This document shows positions 9,293-17,974 of a stretch of 64,000 nucleotides of DNA, piece after piece; position 1 is the stretch's first letter; every line of letters begins with the position of its first letter. The stretch comes from Thermoplasmata archaeon (GTDB lineage: Archaea > Thermoplasmatota > DTKX01 > VGTL01): NCBI GenBank assembly GCA_038851035.1, contig JAWCLH010000009.1:1-64000 (forward strand). Direction: 5' to 3'. Under the pieces are notes generated by a model. It saw nothing but the letters and a program-made list of their open reading frames with translations. It had not been told where the DNA came from and ran no database searches. Made by a program: the position numbers and the translations under genes.

Positions 9293-10042
9293 GTGAGCAG
9301 AGCGGAGCCAAGAACGAGAATTCTGAGGTTCGACTCCCTTGAGTCAACGAACAAGAAAGCGCGGGAACTCGCGGAGGCCGGGGAGCCCGAGGGCACCGTG
9401 GTGGTGGCGCGAACCCAGACCGGGGGCCGGGGACGCTTGGGGCGCGCCTGGGTCTCGCCGCCGGGGGGCCTATGGTTCTCTGTGGTTCTTAAACCACGGG
9501 TTCCCCCCGCTCAAGTCCCGGTGCTCGGCCTGCTGACAGGGGTCGCGGTCGCGAGGGCGCTTAAGGGGCTCTACAGGCTGGAGTCCCGCCTCAAATGGCC
9601 CAACGACGTTCTAATTCAAGGAAAGAAGGTCTGCGGGGTCCTGACCGAACTCTCCGTCCGCGGAGAGATATTGGATCATGTCATTGTCGGCGTCGGGATC
9701 AACGCCTCCTTCCCCTTAGCCCTCCTCCCCAGTGAGCTCTGGACCCGCGCAACAACGATTCAGGAGTTGCTCGGTCGAACTATCGAGCTCGAGCCCCTGC
9801 TATACAGGGTTGTTGAGGAGCTGGACAAAAGGTATCTGGAATTCGTAGGAGGGAAAACGGGAGGCATTCTGGAAGAGTGGCGCGCCCTCTCGGAGACTCT
9901 GGGTAGGAAGGTACGTGTCGATACGCTCGAAGAGGTAGTCGAGGGGCTGGCGGAGGAAATAGACGCGAGCGGCGCGCTCTTGATAAGGACGGCGAAGGGC
10001 CCAGTGAGGGTTATCGCTGGGGACTGCGTGCATCTTGAGTAA
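9293..10042 (+). CDS. birA: Biotin--protein ligase, no HTH domain
   Basis: 249 aa from GTG 9293. It activates biotin with ATP and attaches it to the carrier lysine of its target, here almost certainly PycB encoded nearby. Evidence: STNKKARELAEAG, the biotinyl-AMP loop GRGRLGRAWVSPPGG, KWPNDVLIQGKKVCG, and GVGINA. The length covers the catalytic and small C-terminal domains, with no DNA-binding domain, so it is a dedicated ligase. An ORF frame extends upstream to 9080, but that would overlap nadX. The GTG lies about 35 bases after a TATA-like gtatttaatta (9252-9262) and directly precedes the conserved start of the fold. Confidence 0.92.
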   Translation: MSRAEPRTRILRFDSLESTNKKARELAEAGEPEGTVVVARTQTGGRGRLGRAWVSPPGGLWFSVVLKPRVPPAQVPVLGLLTGVAVARALKGLYRLESRLKWPNDVLIQGKKVCGVLTELSVRGEILDHVIVGVGINASFPLALLPSELWTRATTIQELLGRTIELEPLLYRVVEELDKRYLEFVGGKTGGILEEWRALSETLGRKVRVDTLEEVVEGLAEEIDASGALLIRTAKGPVRVIAGDCVHLE

Positions 10043-10050
10043 GGTGGGAG

Positions 10051-10099
10051 CCCCAACAGCATCACTCCTCACCCCGGTCTCTGCCCCCGGTCGTTGGGG
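10051..10099. terminator. Hairpin between convergent birA and bioY
   Basis: Inverted repeat ccccaac (10051-10057) and gttgggg (10093-10099), with a second G/C stem between. It lies nine bases after the birA stop and before the bioY stop on the other strand. A transcription-ending role is inferred only. Confidence 0.3.
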
Positions 10100-10163
10100 A
10101 GTAGGTACTCACAGAGGCGATGTGGGGGACTGGTTGATGGGGCCGGTGAGGAAAATACCACCT

Positions 10164-10775
10164 TCAGCCAGAAGCTTTACCCACGCCCGGCAAAACAGCC
10201 CTTGACACCCCGGCGGCCGCGAGCGCCTTCGCGATGTCAACGCCGATGAATGGAGCAATCCCGAGCGCGAACGCCTGAGGGGGAGGCCAACCCAGAGCGA
10301 AGACCAGACTGAAGAAAGCGGTCAGATATATGAGCAAAACACCAGCGAGCATTGCAAGGAGTATTCCACTGCTACTCCTACCCCAGGCCGTTCCGTCCAC
10401 AATCCATCCAATCGCGAAGGCCGCCAGAACGAAGCCAATCAGGTAGCCGCCGGTGGCTCCGGCGATGACTTCCGCTCCGCCCCTCCAGCCTGCGAAAACC
10501 GGGAGTCCAAACGCTCCGAGAGCGAGATAGATCAACATGCTCACTCCGCCGTAGTATCTCCCCAGCAGCGCCCCTGCCATCAGGACCGTCATAACCTGAA
10601 GGGTGAAGGGCACCGGCGTGAGAGGGGTGTAGACCCTGACCTGCGCCGCGAGCGCGGTCAAGAGGGCGAAGCCGAGCGAGAGTAGGAGCCTGTGCTCCAC
10701 CCCGAGGGAGTTCCTCCACTCGAGCGCCTGAAGCCTCCTGCGCCTATACGCCTCCGCAAAGCCACATGCATCCAT
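10164..10775 (-). CDS. bioY: BioY biotin transporter (S component)
   Basis: 203 aa, about six membrane helices. It binds and imports biotin, either as the S component of an ECF transporter or alone. Evidence: the BioY signature around LTPVPFTLQVMTVLMAGALLG, then YLALGAFGLPVFAGWRGG and GATGGYLIGFVLAA. No ecfA or ecfT gene lies nearby, so it works alone or with a shared energising module encoded elsewhere. It sits downstream of pycB and pycA on the same strand (64 bases after pycA), which ties import to the only biotin enzyme seen here. There is a basic N-terminal extension of about 30 residues, so the true start may be internal. Confidence 0.9.
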   Translation of the reverse strand: MDACGFAEAYRRRRLQALEWRNSLGVEHRLLLSLGFALLTALAAQVRVYTPLTPVPFTLQVMTVLMAGALLGRYYGGVSMLIYLALGAFGLPVFAGWRGGAEVIAGATGGYLIGFVLAAFAIGWIVDGTAWGRSSSGILLAMLAGVLLIYLTAFFSLVFALGWPPPQAFALGIAPFIGVDIAKALAAAGVSRAVLPGVGKASG

Positions 10776-10839
10776 TTTTCCACCATCTCCATCTGAAATT
10801 CACACTGGCCCAGCATCAGCTCGCGCGGGTCTGACCTCC

Positions 10840-12336
10840 TCAGCCTCCTTTCTCCTCCCTGCTCTGGCCTTGCTGGGCTGTGATGCCAGCCATCACCGCA
10901 CTCATCGCGGCGGATATTGCCGCCACCTTCTGCTCCTGAGCTGCGCCTTTTCTAGTCCTCACGTACTCCTGAACCTGCGTCAGGATATTCTCTTTCTCGA
11001 TAAAGTTGGTGTTGTAGCAGCCGGCGAGGAAATTGGGGTTGTTCAGCACCACCTCATGGAAGGGTATATTCGTCTTAACACCGGTGATCTGGAACTCCCA
11101 GAGCGCACGCCTCATCCTCCGGATGCACTCCTCCCGGTTTCTGCCCCACGCACACAGCTTAGCGATCAGCGAGTCATAGAACGGGGGAATGGTGAAGCCG
11201 CTGTAGACCCCGCTGTCGACCCGTATTCCGATGCCGCCCGGCTCGGCGTACTTGAATATCTTCCCCGGCGCTGGAAGGAAGTTGTTCAGGGGGTCCTCGG
11301 CGTTGATTCTGCATTCCATCGCCGCCCCTCTTCCCACGACGTCCTCCTGTTTGTATTGGAGCTCCAGCCCCGATGCGACCCTTATCTGCTCCTTGACCAA
11401 ATCTATGCCCGTTATCAGCTCGGTTATCGGGTGCTCGACCTGAAGACGCGTGTTAACCTCTAGGAAATAGAAATTCCCCTTCGAGAACATGAACTCAACA
11501 GTGCCGGCGTTCGTGTAGTTCACCGCCCTCGCCGCCGTGACCGCGGCCTTGCCCATTTTCTCTCGAATCTCGGGCGTCACCGCGCATGATGGGGTCTCCT
11601 CAATTAGCTTCTGATGCCTCCTCTGGACAGAGCACTCGCGCTCGTTAACGTGGATCGTGTTCCCCTTCTTGTCCGCGATTATCTGGAACTCGATGTGCCT
11701 GGGTTCCTCTAGATACTTCTCCAAAAGCACCTTCGGGTTGCCGAAGGACGAGAGGGCGATTCTTTGCGTCGCTTCAATTGCTCCGGGGAGGTCTTCTTTT
11801 TTGTGCACGATTCTCATACCTATTCCGCCGCCCCCGGCCGAGGCCTTAAGAATCACGGGGAACCCGACGCTCTCCGCGATGTCCATCGCCGCTTTTATGT
11901 CGTCTATTCCATCGGGCGTGCCGGGGACCACCGGGACCCCCTTGGACCTCATCGTGTTCTTAGATATCGCCTTGTCGCCAAGGGCCAGAATCGCCTCTGC
12001 TGTCGGGCCTATGAACTCTATGCCGTTCTTTTTGCAGAGGGCTGAGAACTCAGGATTCTCAGCGAGGAAGCCGTAACCGGGATGTATCCCCTCGGCGCCG
12101 GTCTTGAGGGCGATATCAATTATTTTGTCCATCTTCAGATAGCTCTCGCGCGCGGGAGGGGGGCCGAGGAGGTGGGCTTCATCTGCATAGCGGACGAATA
12201 AGGCGGTCTGGTCGGCCTCAGAATAAACCGCCACCGTGGCGATGCCGAGCTCCTTGCATGCCCTCATCACACGTATCGCTATCTCGCCTCTGTTCGCGAC
12301 GAGAATCTTGTTCAGGAGACCGTCCTCCCTCGGCAA
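10840..12336 (-). CDS. pycA: Pyruvate carboxylase subunit A (biotin carboxylase)
   Basis: 498 aa. It carboxylates the biotin on PycB using ATP and bicarbonate. Evidence: the start [19 protein letters not shown], the ATP-grasp loop [25 protein letters not shown], and [14 protein letters not shown]. The length is typical of the stand-alone archaeal biotin carboxylase. The last 40 residues are a variable Ala/Gln-rich tail. It follows pycB by 53 bases and probably shares its transcript. Acetyl-CoA carboxylase subunit A is the main alternative on sequence alone; the adjacent PycB with its carboxyltransferase domain decides for pyruvate carboxylase. Confidence 0.92.
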   Translation of the reverse strand: MPREDGLLNKILVANRGEIAIRVMRACKELGIATVAVYSEADQTALFVRYADEAHLLGPPPARESYLKMDKIIDIALKTGAEGIHPGYGFLAENPEFSALCKKNGIEFIGPTAEAILALGDKAISKNTMRSKGVPVVPGTPDGIDDIKAAMDIAESVGFPVILKASAGGGGIGMRIVHKKEDLPGAIEATQRIALSSFGNPKVLLEKYLEEPRHIEFQIIADKKGNTIHVNERECSVQRRHQKLIEETPSCAVTPEIREKMGKAAVTAARAVNYTNAGTVEFMFSKGNFYFLEVNTRLQVEHPITELITGIDLVKEQIRVASGLELQYKQEDVVGRGAAMECRINAEDPLNNFLPAPGKIFKYAEPGGIGIRVDSGVYSGFTIPPFYDSLIAKLCAWGRNREECIRRMRRALWEFQITGVKTNIPFHEVVLNNPNFLAGCYNTNFIEKENILTQVQEYVRTRKGAAQEQKVAAISAAMSAVMAGITAQQGQSREEKGG

Positions 12337-12389
12337 GTCCTCACCACCCTCCCCTCGTCACACCCGGCCCTCCTCTTCTCCCAACGCCC

Positions 12390-14231
12390 TCACTCGGCCC
12401 TCATGATTACGTCGCCGACGGAGACCTGCTGGCCCTCTTTAACGTAAATCTCTTTGATTGTGCCCCCGACGTCGGCCTTAATCTCCTGCTCCATCTTCAT
12501 AGCTTCGATTATCCCGACAGTGTCGCCCTTGTTGACGCGGTCCCCGACCTTCACCTTGAGCTTAATTATCATTCCCTGGAGGCTCGTGGTTATTGCGCCG
12601 GGCGTGTTCTCCCGGGTCCTCTTCACCGGCCCGGCGGCGGCCGGCCCGCAACTGCCCGCAACAATGAAGCCGCCCTTGGGCGTGACCTTGACCTCAAAGG
12701 GCTCCCCGTCCACCTCGACCTCGAACTCCGTGGGCAGCGCTGGCTGGGCCGCCACCCTGCGCGCCTCGGGAGGCTCCAGCTCCAGCCAGAGCTTGTTCGG
12801 GTCCTTGATTTCAGGAAAGAATGACTTTACGAAGGTCCGGGTCAAGGGGTGGTTCCATGGCAGGGGCAGTTCCTTCGATGTGAACTCTGCCTTCGCCTCC
12901 CCCTTCAGGAACTTCAGCCCCACTTGGGGGTATATTGCGTAGGTCAGGACGTCCTCGTCCCTCCGGTAGAGGCCCATCTCCTTGAGCTCCGCCTTCCTCT
13001 TCTCAAACTCCGGGGGCAGCAGGTCCGCGGGCCTGCACTCCACGAGCTTGCTCTTCCAGTCCTTGCCCAGCACGAGCTCGTATATCTCCTTCTTGATTGG
13101 CGCCGGAGGCCTTCCATACATCCCCCTGACATACTCCACCGTCTCGTGAGGAATCTTTTTGTACCTTCCGAAAAGGACGTTGAAGACCGCCTGAACGCCC
13201 ACAATCTGCGAGGTGGGCGTCACCAGGGGCGGGTGGCCGAGCTCCTCCTTAACTCTCGGCACCTCCCTGAGGACTTCCTCATACTTATCCATCGCCTGCT
13301 GTTGCTCCAGCTGGGCGACTAGGTTGGAGAGCATCCCACCGGGAATCTGGTGCACCGTGACCGATGGGTCGATCCTGATCGCCTCGATTCTCTGGAGGTG
13401 CCTGTACTTCCTCCATATTTCCTTGAAGTATTCCCTTATCTCCATCAGTAGCTTCAGGTCATAGCCAGTGTCATAGGGGGTTCCCTTCAGGGCCGCCACG
13501 ATAGACTCCGCCGGCAGCTGGCCCGTGCCACCGCTGAGCGGGGATATGGCGACGTCGATTATCTCTGCTCCAGCCTGAATCGCTCGCATGGCTGCCATTG
13601 CGCCCATGCCCGATGTCATGTGGGTGTGAAGGTCCATCGGCCGCTTCCCGCCTGCGTCATAGTAGCCCTTGATGATTTTGTAGGCATCTTCAGGGAATAT
13701 CATGCCCGCCATGTCCTTGATGCAAAGTGTGTCGGCGCCCATTTTCTCAAGCTCGAGGAAGTCATTGACGAACTTCTCGACCGTGTGAACCGGTGAGATC
13801 GTGTAGCAGAGGCAGGCCTGGACATGGCCACCGGCCTCTTTAGCGGCCTTTATTGGCACCTTCATGTTGCGCAGGTCGTTGAGGGCGTCGAAGATGCGGA
13901 AGTAGTCCACGCCATTTTTCTTTGCAAGCTGGATGAACTTTATGACTATGTCGTCCGGGAAGTTGTGGTAGGCAACAACGTTCATCGCCCTCTCAAGCAT
14001 CTGAAGTGGCGTGTTCGGCATCGCCTCCTTGAGCGCTCTCAGCCTGTCCCAGGGGTCCTCGTTCAGGAACCTTATTGGGACGTCAAATGTCGCTCCTCCC
14101 CAAACCTCCATCGAGAACCAGCCGACCTGGTCCATCTTCGGGGCGATGGGCAGCATATCCTCCGTCCGCAAGCGTGTTGCCAGAATCGACTGGTGTGCGT
14201 CGCGGAACGTCTGGTCGTGAAGCTTCACCAC
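12390..14231 (-). CDS. pycB: Pyruvate carboxylase subunit B (carboxyltransferase + BCCP)
   Basis: 613 aa from GTG 14231. The N-terminal HMGL-like barrel (DQTFRDAHQSILATRLRTED) transfers carboxyl from biotin to pyruvate, giving oxaloacetate for gluconeogenesis and amino-acid synthesis. A PYC_OADA middle part follows. The C-terminal biotinyl domain carries the modified lysine in EAMKMEQEI. An Ala/Pro/Gly-rich linker precedes the biotinyl domain. An ATG at 14312 also opens the frame and lies just below A/T-rich promoter sequence, but the 25 extra residues are low-complexity. GTG 14231, with aggaagagg before it, matches where homologues begin. The same architecture occurs in the oxaloacetate decarboxylase alpha chain; no beta/gamma sodium-pump genes are present. 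Confidence 0.9.
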   Translation of the reverse strand: MVKLHDQTFRDAHQSILATRLRTEDMLPIAPKMDQVGWFSMEVWGGATFDVPIRFLNEDPWDRLRALKEAMPNTPLQMLERAMNVVAYHNFPDDIVIKFIQLAKKNGVDYFRIFDALNDLRNMKVPIKAAKEAGGHVQACLCYTISPVHTVEKFVNDFLELEKMGADTLCIKDMAGMIFPEDAYKIIKGYYDAGGKRPMDLHTHMTSGMGAMAAMRAIQAGAEIIDVAISPLSGGTGQLPAESIVAALKGTPYDTGYDLKLLMEIREYFKEIWRKYRHLQRIEAIRIDPSVTVHQIPGGMLSNLVAQLEQQQAMDKYEEVLREVPRVKEELGHPPLVTPTSQIVGVQAVFNVLFGRYKKIPHETVEYVRGMYGRPPAPIKKEIYELVLGKDWKSKLVECRPADLLPPEFEKRKAELKEMGLYRRDEDVLTYAIYPQVGLKFLKGEAKAEFTSKELPLPWNHPLTRTFVKSFFPEIKDPNKLWLELEPPEARRVAAQPALPTEFEVEVDGEPFEVKVTPKGGFIVAGSCGPAAAGPVKRTRENTPGAITTSLQGMIIKLKVKVGDRVNKGDTVGIIEAMKMEQEIKADVGGTIKEIYVKEGQQVSVGDVIMRAE

Positions 14232-14312
14232 GGAGACACCCTCTTCCTGGACCGGGGCCCCGCGCGCGCCGCAGCCACCGGTGCTCCGGGGTCCCTCCCG
14301 ACAGCCCTGCAT

Positions 14313-14365
14313 TATATATGCTCTATTTAATTATTTCATGTTATATGCTCACACATATCCTATAT
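14313..14365 (-). promoter_or_regulatory. A/T-rich promoter region of pycB-pycA-bioY
   Basis: An unusually A/T-rich patch in this G+C-rich segment (tatatatgctctatttaat) lies directly upstream of the pycB frame. It contains several overlapping TATA-like elements on the minus strand. It is the only clear promoter candidate for the pyc-bioY run. No biotin-operator palindrome was recognised. Confidence 0.45.
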
Positions 14366-14501
14366 AGTATCCGTATGCCCACCGTACGTTCCGCTCATCC
14401 CATCTCTCTTCCGAGCCTCTTCTCTCTACTCCATCCTTCGCTTCCGGCGAGCGGAACGAAAGCTTAAGTCCATCCACCTCCATCCACCACACGTGGTGGT
14501 G

Positions 14502-14750
14502 ATGTTCCGCGCCGAGGTTCGCGTCAGCTTGAAAAAGGGGGTGGCGGATCCGGAGGGCCAGAACACGAAGAAGGCCCTAGAGTTGCTCGGCTTCAGGGAG
14601 GTCGGCGAGGTCCGGACAGAAAAGCTGTTCGTCATTCTTCTCGAGGGGGAGGACGAGGCCGTGGCCCGTGCGAGGGTGGAAGATATGTGTCGCAAGCTCT
14701 TGGTCAACCCCGTGATTCACAACTTCCACATAAACATACTAAGAGAGTGA
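14502..14750 (+). CDS. purS: Phosphoribosylformylglycinamidine synthase, PurS subunit
   Basis: 82 aa. It is the small structural subunit that bridges PurL and PurQ in the FGAM synthase complex (fourth step of purine synthesis). Evidence: FRAEVRVSLKKGVADPEG and the following KALELLGFREVGEVRTEK are the PurS signature, and the length is normal. I chose ATG 14502 over GTG 14493 because the family starts a few residues before the first strand. It ends six bases before purL, and the two are certainly co-transcribed. PurQ is not in the window. Confidence 0.93.
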   Translation: MFRAEVRVSLKKGVADPEGQNTKKALELLGFREVGEVRTEKLFVILLEGEDEAVARARVEDMCRKLLVNPVIHNFHINILRE

Positions 14751-14756
14751 GAGCAC

Positions 14757-17105
14757 ATGCAAGGTGGTCCAGGCCGCCTTTTTAAAAAGAGAGATCTGCC
14801 GTTCCCCCTTTATGATATTGACCTCAGGAGCGCCACTGATGAAGAGCTCGAGGCCCTCAGCCGAGAGACCGGGGTCGGCCTGAGCCTCGAGGAGATGAGG
14901 CGGATTGCGGACTACTTTGTGGCGAAGGGCCGGAACCCCACAGACGTGGAACTCCAGTCGCTGGGGCAGGCCTGGTCCGAGCACTGCTGCTACAAGAGCT
15001 CCAAGCCCTTCCTGAGGAAGCACATTTTCCCTATCACCTCCGAAGCCGTGCTGGCTAGGGGCGACGCGGGCGTGGTAGCGCTGGACGACGAGTGGGCCTG
15101 CGCCCTGAGAATCGAGTCCCACAACCACCCATCGGCAGTCGAGCCCTACGGCGGCGCGGCAACAGGAATTGGGGGGATAGTGAGGGACGTGCTCTGCATG
15201 GGCGCCCAGCCCGTCGCCCTGATAGACCCCCTATTCTTCGGCAGGCTCGACATGCCCCATGAGAGCGTTCCCCCTGGTGTAAAGCATCCTAAGTACCTTC
15301 TTGCGGGGGTGGTAGCGGGCATCCGTGATTACGGCAACAGAATCGGTATTCCGACAGTGGCCGGGAGCGTGTTCTTCCACGAGGGGTACGCCGGGAACTG
15401 CCTCGTGAATGTCGGTTGTGTGGGCATCGTCAGGAGGGACCGAATTCTCAGGAACAGCGTCGGAGGGCCAGGTGACCTCTTCGTCCTCGTCGGTGGAAGG
15501 ACCGGACGTGACGGCATCCACGGCGTCACTTTCGCCTCGAAAATCATCACCGACAAGACCGACCAGGAATCCAGAGGAGCGGTTCAGCTCGGCGACCCGA
15601 TAATGAAGGAGCCGGTGATTCATGCCTGCCTCGAAATAAACGAGAGGGGGCTGCTGAGGGGGATGAAGGACCTCGGTGGCGGGGGGCTCTCGTGTGTCGT
15701 GGGAGAGATGGCTCTGAGCGGGGGCTGCGGCGCGGAGATTCAGCTCGACCGGGTACCACTGAAAGAGGAGGGGTTGGCCCCGTGGGAGATATGGGTCTCG
15801 GAATCGCAGGAGAGGATGATGCTCGCGGTCAGGCCGGAGGACGCGGACGAGGTCCTCCGCATCGCGAGGAAATGGGACGTACCGGCGACTGTCGTTGGGA
15901 GAGCCATTCCGGAGAAGGTGTGCAGACTTTTCTATCAGGGGGTGAAGGTCTTCGAGATGGACCTGGAGTTCCTGACCGCCGGGCCGGAGTATTGCAGGCC
16001 AGTCCGGAGGCCACGGAGGCCAGCGGGGAGCGCGGCTGAAAGGAGACCCTCTGGCTATAATAGCCCCGGCGAGGCCCTGCTCGCCCTCTTGTCCGAGCCA
16101 AATATCGCCTGCAAGGACTGGGTCATCCGCACATACGACCACGAAGTGAGGGGCAACACCATTCTCAAGCCGCTACAGGGAAAGGTGGGCAGCGAGGGCC
16201 ACGGCGACGCTTCGGTGATTAGGGTTGCAGAGGACAGCTATATGGGCATTGCGATTGCTGTCGCCTCGAACCCGCTCGCCTCGATTATTGACCCGTACCG
16301 GGGCGGAAAACTGATAATCGACGAGATGTGCCGGAACCTCGCGGCCGTGGGCGCTAGACCGCTCGCAATGACCAACTGCCTGAACTTCGGGAGCCCTGAG
16401 ATTCCGGAGAGGCTATGGGAGCTCGGGGAGGTGGTCAGGGGGATGGGCGAGGCCGCAGCCGGGGCCGGGGTGGCAATTCCCTCAGGCAACGTCAGTCTCT
16501 ACAACGAGACTACCCAGAGTTCAGTGCCCCCGACCGCCGTGGCTCTCGGAGTAGGAATCATCGGGGACTTTCGTAGATGCGTTACCTCTGACGCAAAACG
16601 CTCCGGGAACGCCGTTTATCTCCTCGGAAAAACGAAGCCGGAGATGGGTGGGAGCGCCCTTTACTACAGGTTCGGCGGGCAAAGCATCCGGGTCCCGGAC
16701 ACCGAACCTCGCCTGACCCGCAGGGCGGTCGGGGCGCTGGTATCCTGCATCGAAGAGGGCTTGCTTGAATCGTGCCACGACGTATCTGATGGAGGCATGG
16801 CGGTAGCGCTGGCCGAGATGTGCATCGGGGGTGAGCTGGGAGCGCAGGTTGATATATCGCGGCTGCCCTCGATGCCCCCAGAAGCCGCCCTTTTCTCGGA
16901 GAGCCCGACGCGCTGGCTCCTGGAGGTCAAGGAGAGCAACAGAAGGAGGGTAGAGCGGAGGCTGGAGCGGCTAGGGCTTCGCAGGCTGGGGAAATTCGGG
17001 GGTGGAGAGCTCGTTATCCGGAAGGGAGGGAAGGAGCTGCTCAGGCTTTCTCTGAGAGAGTTGAGCGAGGCGTGGCGCAGGCCTCTTTGGAGTCTCATGG
17101 GCTGA
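14757..17105 (+). CDS. purL: Phosphoribosylformylglycinamidine synthase, PurL subunit
   Basis: 782 aa, the size of the small PurL form that works with PurS and PurQ. It converts FGAR to FGAM with ATP and ammonia delivered by PurQ. Evidence: GQAWSEHCCYKSSKPFLR near residue 70, ESHNHPSAVEPYGGAATGIG, the mid-protein GGDIxx-type loops, and the repeat half starting DHEVRGNTILKPLQGK. Two AIR-synthase-like halves are visible, joined by a basic Arg/Pro-rich linker near 16000-16050. Start ATG 14757 is the first after purS. Confidence 0.95.
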   Translation: MQGGPGRLFKKRDLPFPLYDIDLRSATDEELEALSRETGVGLSLEEMRRIADYFVAKGRNPTDVELQSLGQAWSEHCCYKSSKPFLRKHIFPITSEAVLARGDAGVVALDDEWACALRIESHNHPSAVEPYGGAATGIGGIVRDVLCMGAQPVALIDPLFFGRLDMPHESVPPGVKHPKYLLAGVVAGIRDYGNRIGIPTVAGSVFFHEGYAGNCLVNVGCVGIVRRDRILRNSVGGPGDLFVLVGGRTGRDGIHGVTFASKIITDKTDQESRGAVQLGDPIMKEPVIHACLEINERGLLRGMKDLGGGGLSCVVGEMALSGGCGAEIQLDRVPLKEEGLAPWEIWVSESQERMMLAVRPEDADEVLRIARKWDVPATVVGRAIPEKVCRLFYQGVKVFEMDLEFLTAGPEYCRPVRRPRRPAGSAAERRPSGYNSPGEALLALLSEPNIACKDWVIRTYDHEVRGNTILKPLQGKVGSEGHGDASVIRVAEDSYMGIAIAVASNPLASIIDPYRGGKLIIDEMCRNLAAVGARPLAMTNCLNFGSPEIPERLWELGEVVRGMGEAAAGAGVAIPSGNVSLYNETTQSSVPPTAVALGVGIIGDFRRCVTSDAKRSGNAVYLLGKTKPEMGGSALYYRFGGQSIRVPDTEPRLTRRAVGALVSCIEEGLLESCHDVSDGGMAVALAEMCIGGELGAQVDISRLPSMPPEAALFSESPTRWLLEVKESNRRRVERRLERLGLRRLGKFGGGELVIRKGGKELLRLSLRELSEAWRRPLWSLMG

Positions 17106-17180
17106 TGGAAATCCCCTAGAGCGGAAGCAACCGACGGACGCCCGATAGTTAAATATTCCTCTAAAGTGATTGAGTCGACA

Positions 17181-17486
17181 ATGGATACCGCCACATGGGA
17201 TATGTTACTGCTCGCCACGGGCTGGGGCATTGTGGCCGCCGGCCTCGCCTGCATATTCTATATTGCATGGGCGGCGCACAGGAACAGCAGGCGTCTCCAG
17301 GAAGCCTGGGCCAGGCACAAGAAGCTCCTCCACCGCGAGTGGCTGGCGCGCATGCGCCACAGGGACTTCGAGGCCTTCTGCATCGAGGTGAATAATATAA
17401 GGGTTGAGAGGGGCCAGCAGCCGATACCGGAGGAGCTGCTGAGGAAGGTCCAGTACAACCTGATGTACTCGATAGACGAGGATTGA
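17181..17486 (+). CDS. Small single-pass membrane protein
   Basis: 101 aa from ATG 17181 (GTG 17166 is an alternative). There is one N-terminal membrane helix (about residues 6-28, LLLATGWGIVAAGLACIFYIA). A strongly basic amphipathic region follows (HRNSRRLQEAWARHKK), with an acidic end. No family recognised. It precedes another membrane protein by three bases, and both lead into the DegT aminotransferase gene. A TATA-like agttaaatattcc (17147-17159) lies upstream. Confidence 0.6.
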   Translation: MDTATWDMLLLATGWGIVAAGLACIFYIAWAAHRNSRRLQEAWARHKKLLHREWLARMRHRDFEAFCIEVNNIRVERGQQPIPEELLRKVQYNLMYSIDED

Positions 17487-17489
17487 GGG

Positions 17490-17900
17490 GTGAGCGGTGT
17501 GGACAGAATCGCTGGGGGTCTCGCCGTGGCGGGGGGGGCGATGCTCGTCATCGGCGGCTTCTCCGGCTGGAGACAGCTCGAGCGCGTCCGGGAGCTGGTA
17601 GAGACATACATGGCGGAGAGCGACATGAAGGAGACGGTGGTTACTGTCCTCAATATTCTGATATTCTTCGCCATGCTCGGTGGGGTCTCGGTGATTCTCG
17701 GCGGGGTGCTGGTTTACAAGGGCTTCAAAATTGTAGGGAGGGCTCTCATCGTGCTCGGGGCCGGCGTGGGCATCATGGGCCTTGTGATTAATGGGGTCGC
17801 CGCCTACGTTGCGGGCCGATGGGACGCGTTTGTCGCTTCAAATATGACCATGACGGGGGCTGGTCTGGTCCTGTCTGCGGTTGCGAGGTGGCTTGCTTGA
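17490..17900 (+). CDS. Small four-helix membrane protein
   Basis: 136 aa from GTG 17490. It has four hydrophobic segments: about 6-24, 51-77, 82-104 and 115-134. The first loop is charged. No recognised family. It is closely spaced to the gene before it and its TGA is overlapped by a possible TTG start of the DegT gene, so the three form an operon-like unit. Function unknown. Confidence 0.6.
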   Translation: MSGVDRIAGGLAVAGGAMLVIGGFSGWRQLERVRELVETYMAESDMKETVVTVLNILIFFAMLGGVSVILGGVLVYKGFKIVGRALIVLGAGVGIMGLVINGVAAYVAGRWDAFVASNMTMTGAGLVLSAVARWLA

Positions 17901-17974
17901 GCGCAACAGGAGAGAGAAAAGGGAGTGAAGCCCGGCGCACGGGGAAAGAGCGGAAGGGAGCGGAGAGCGCAAGC

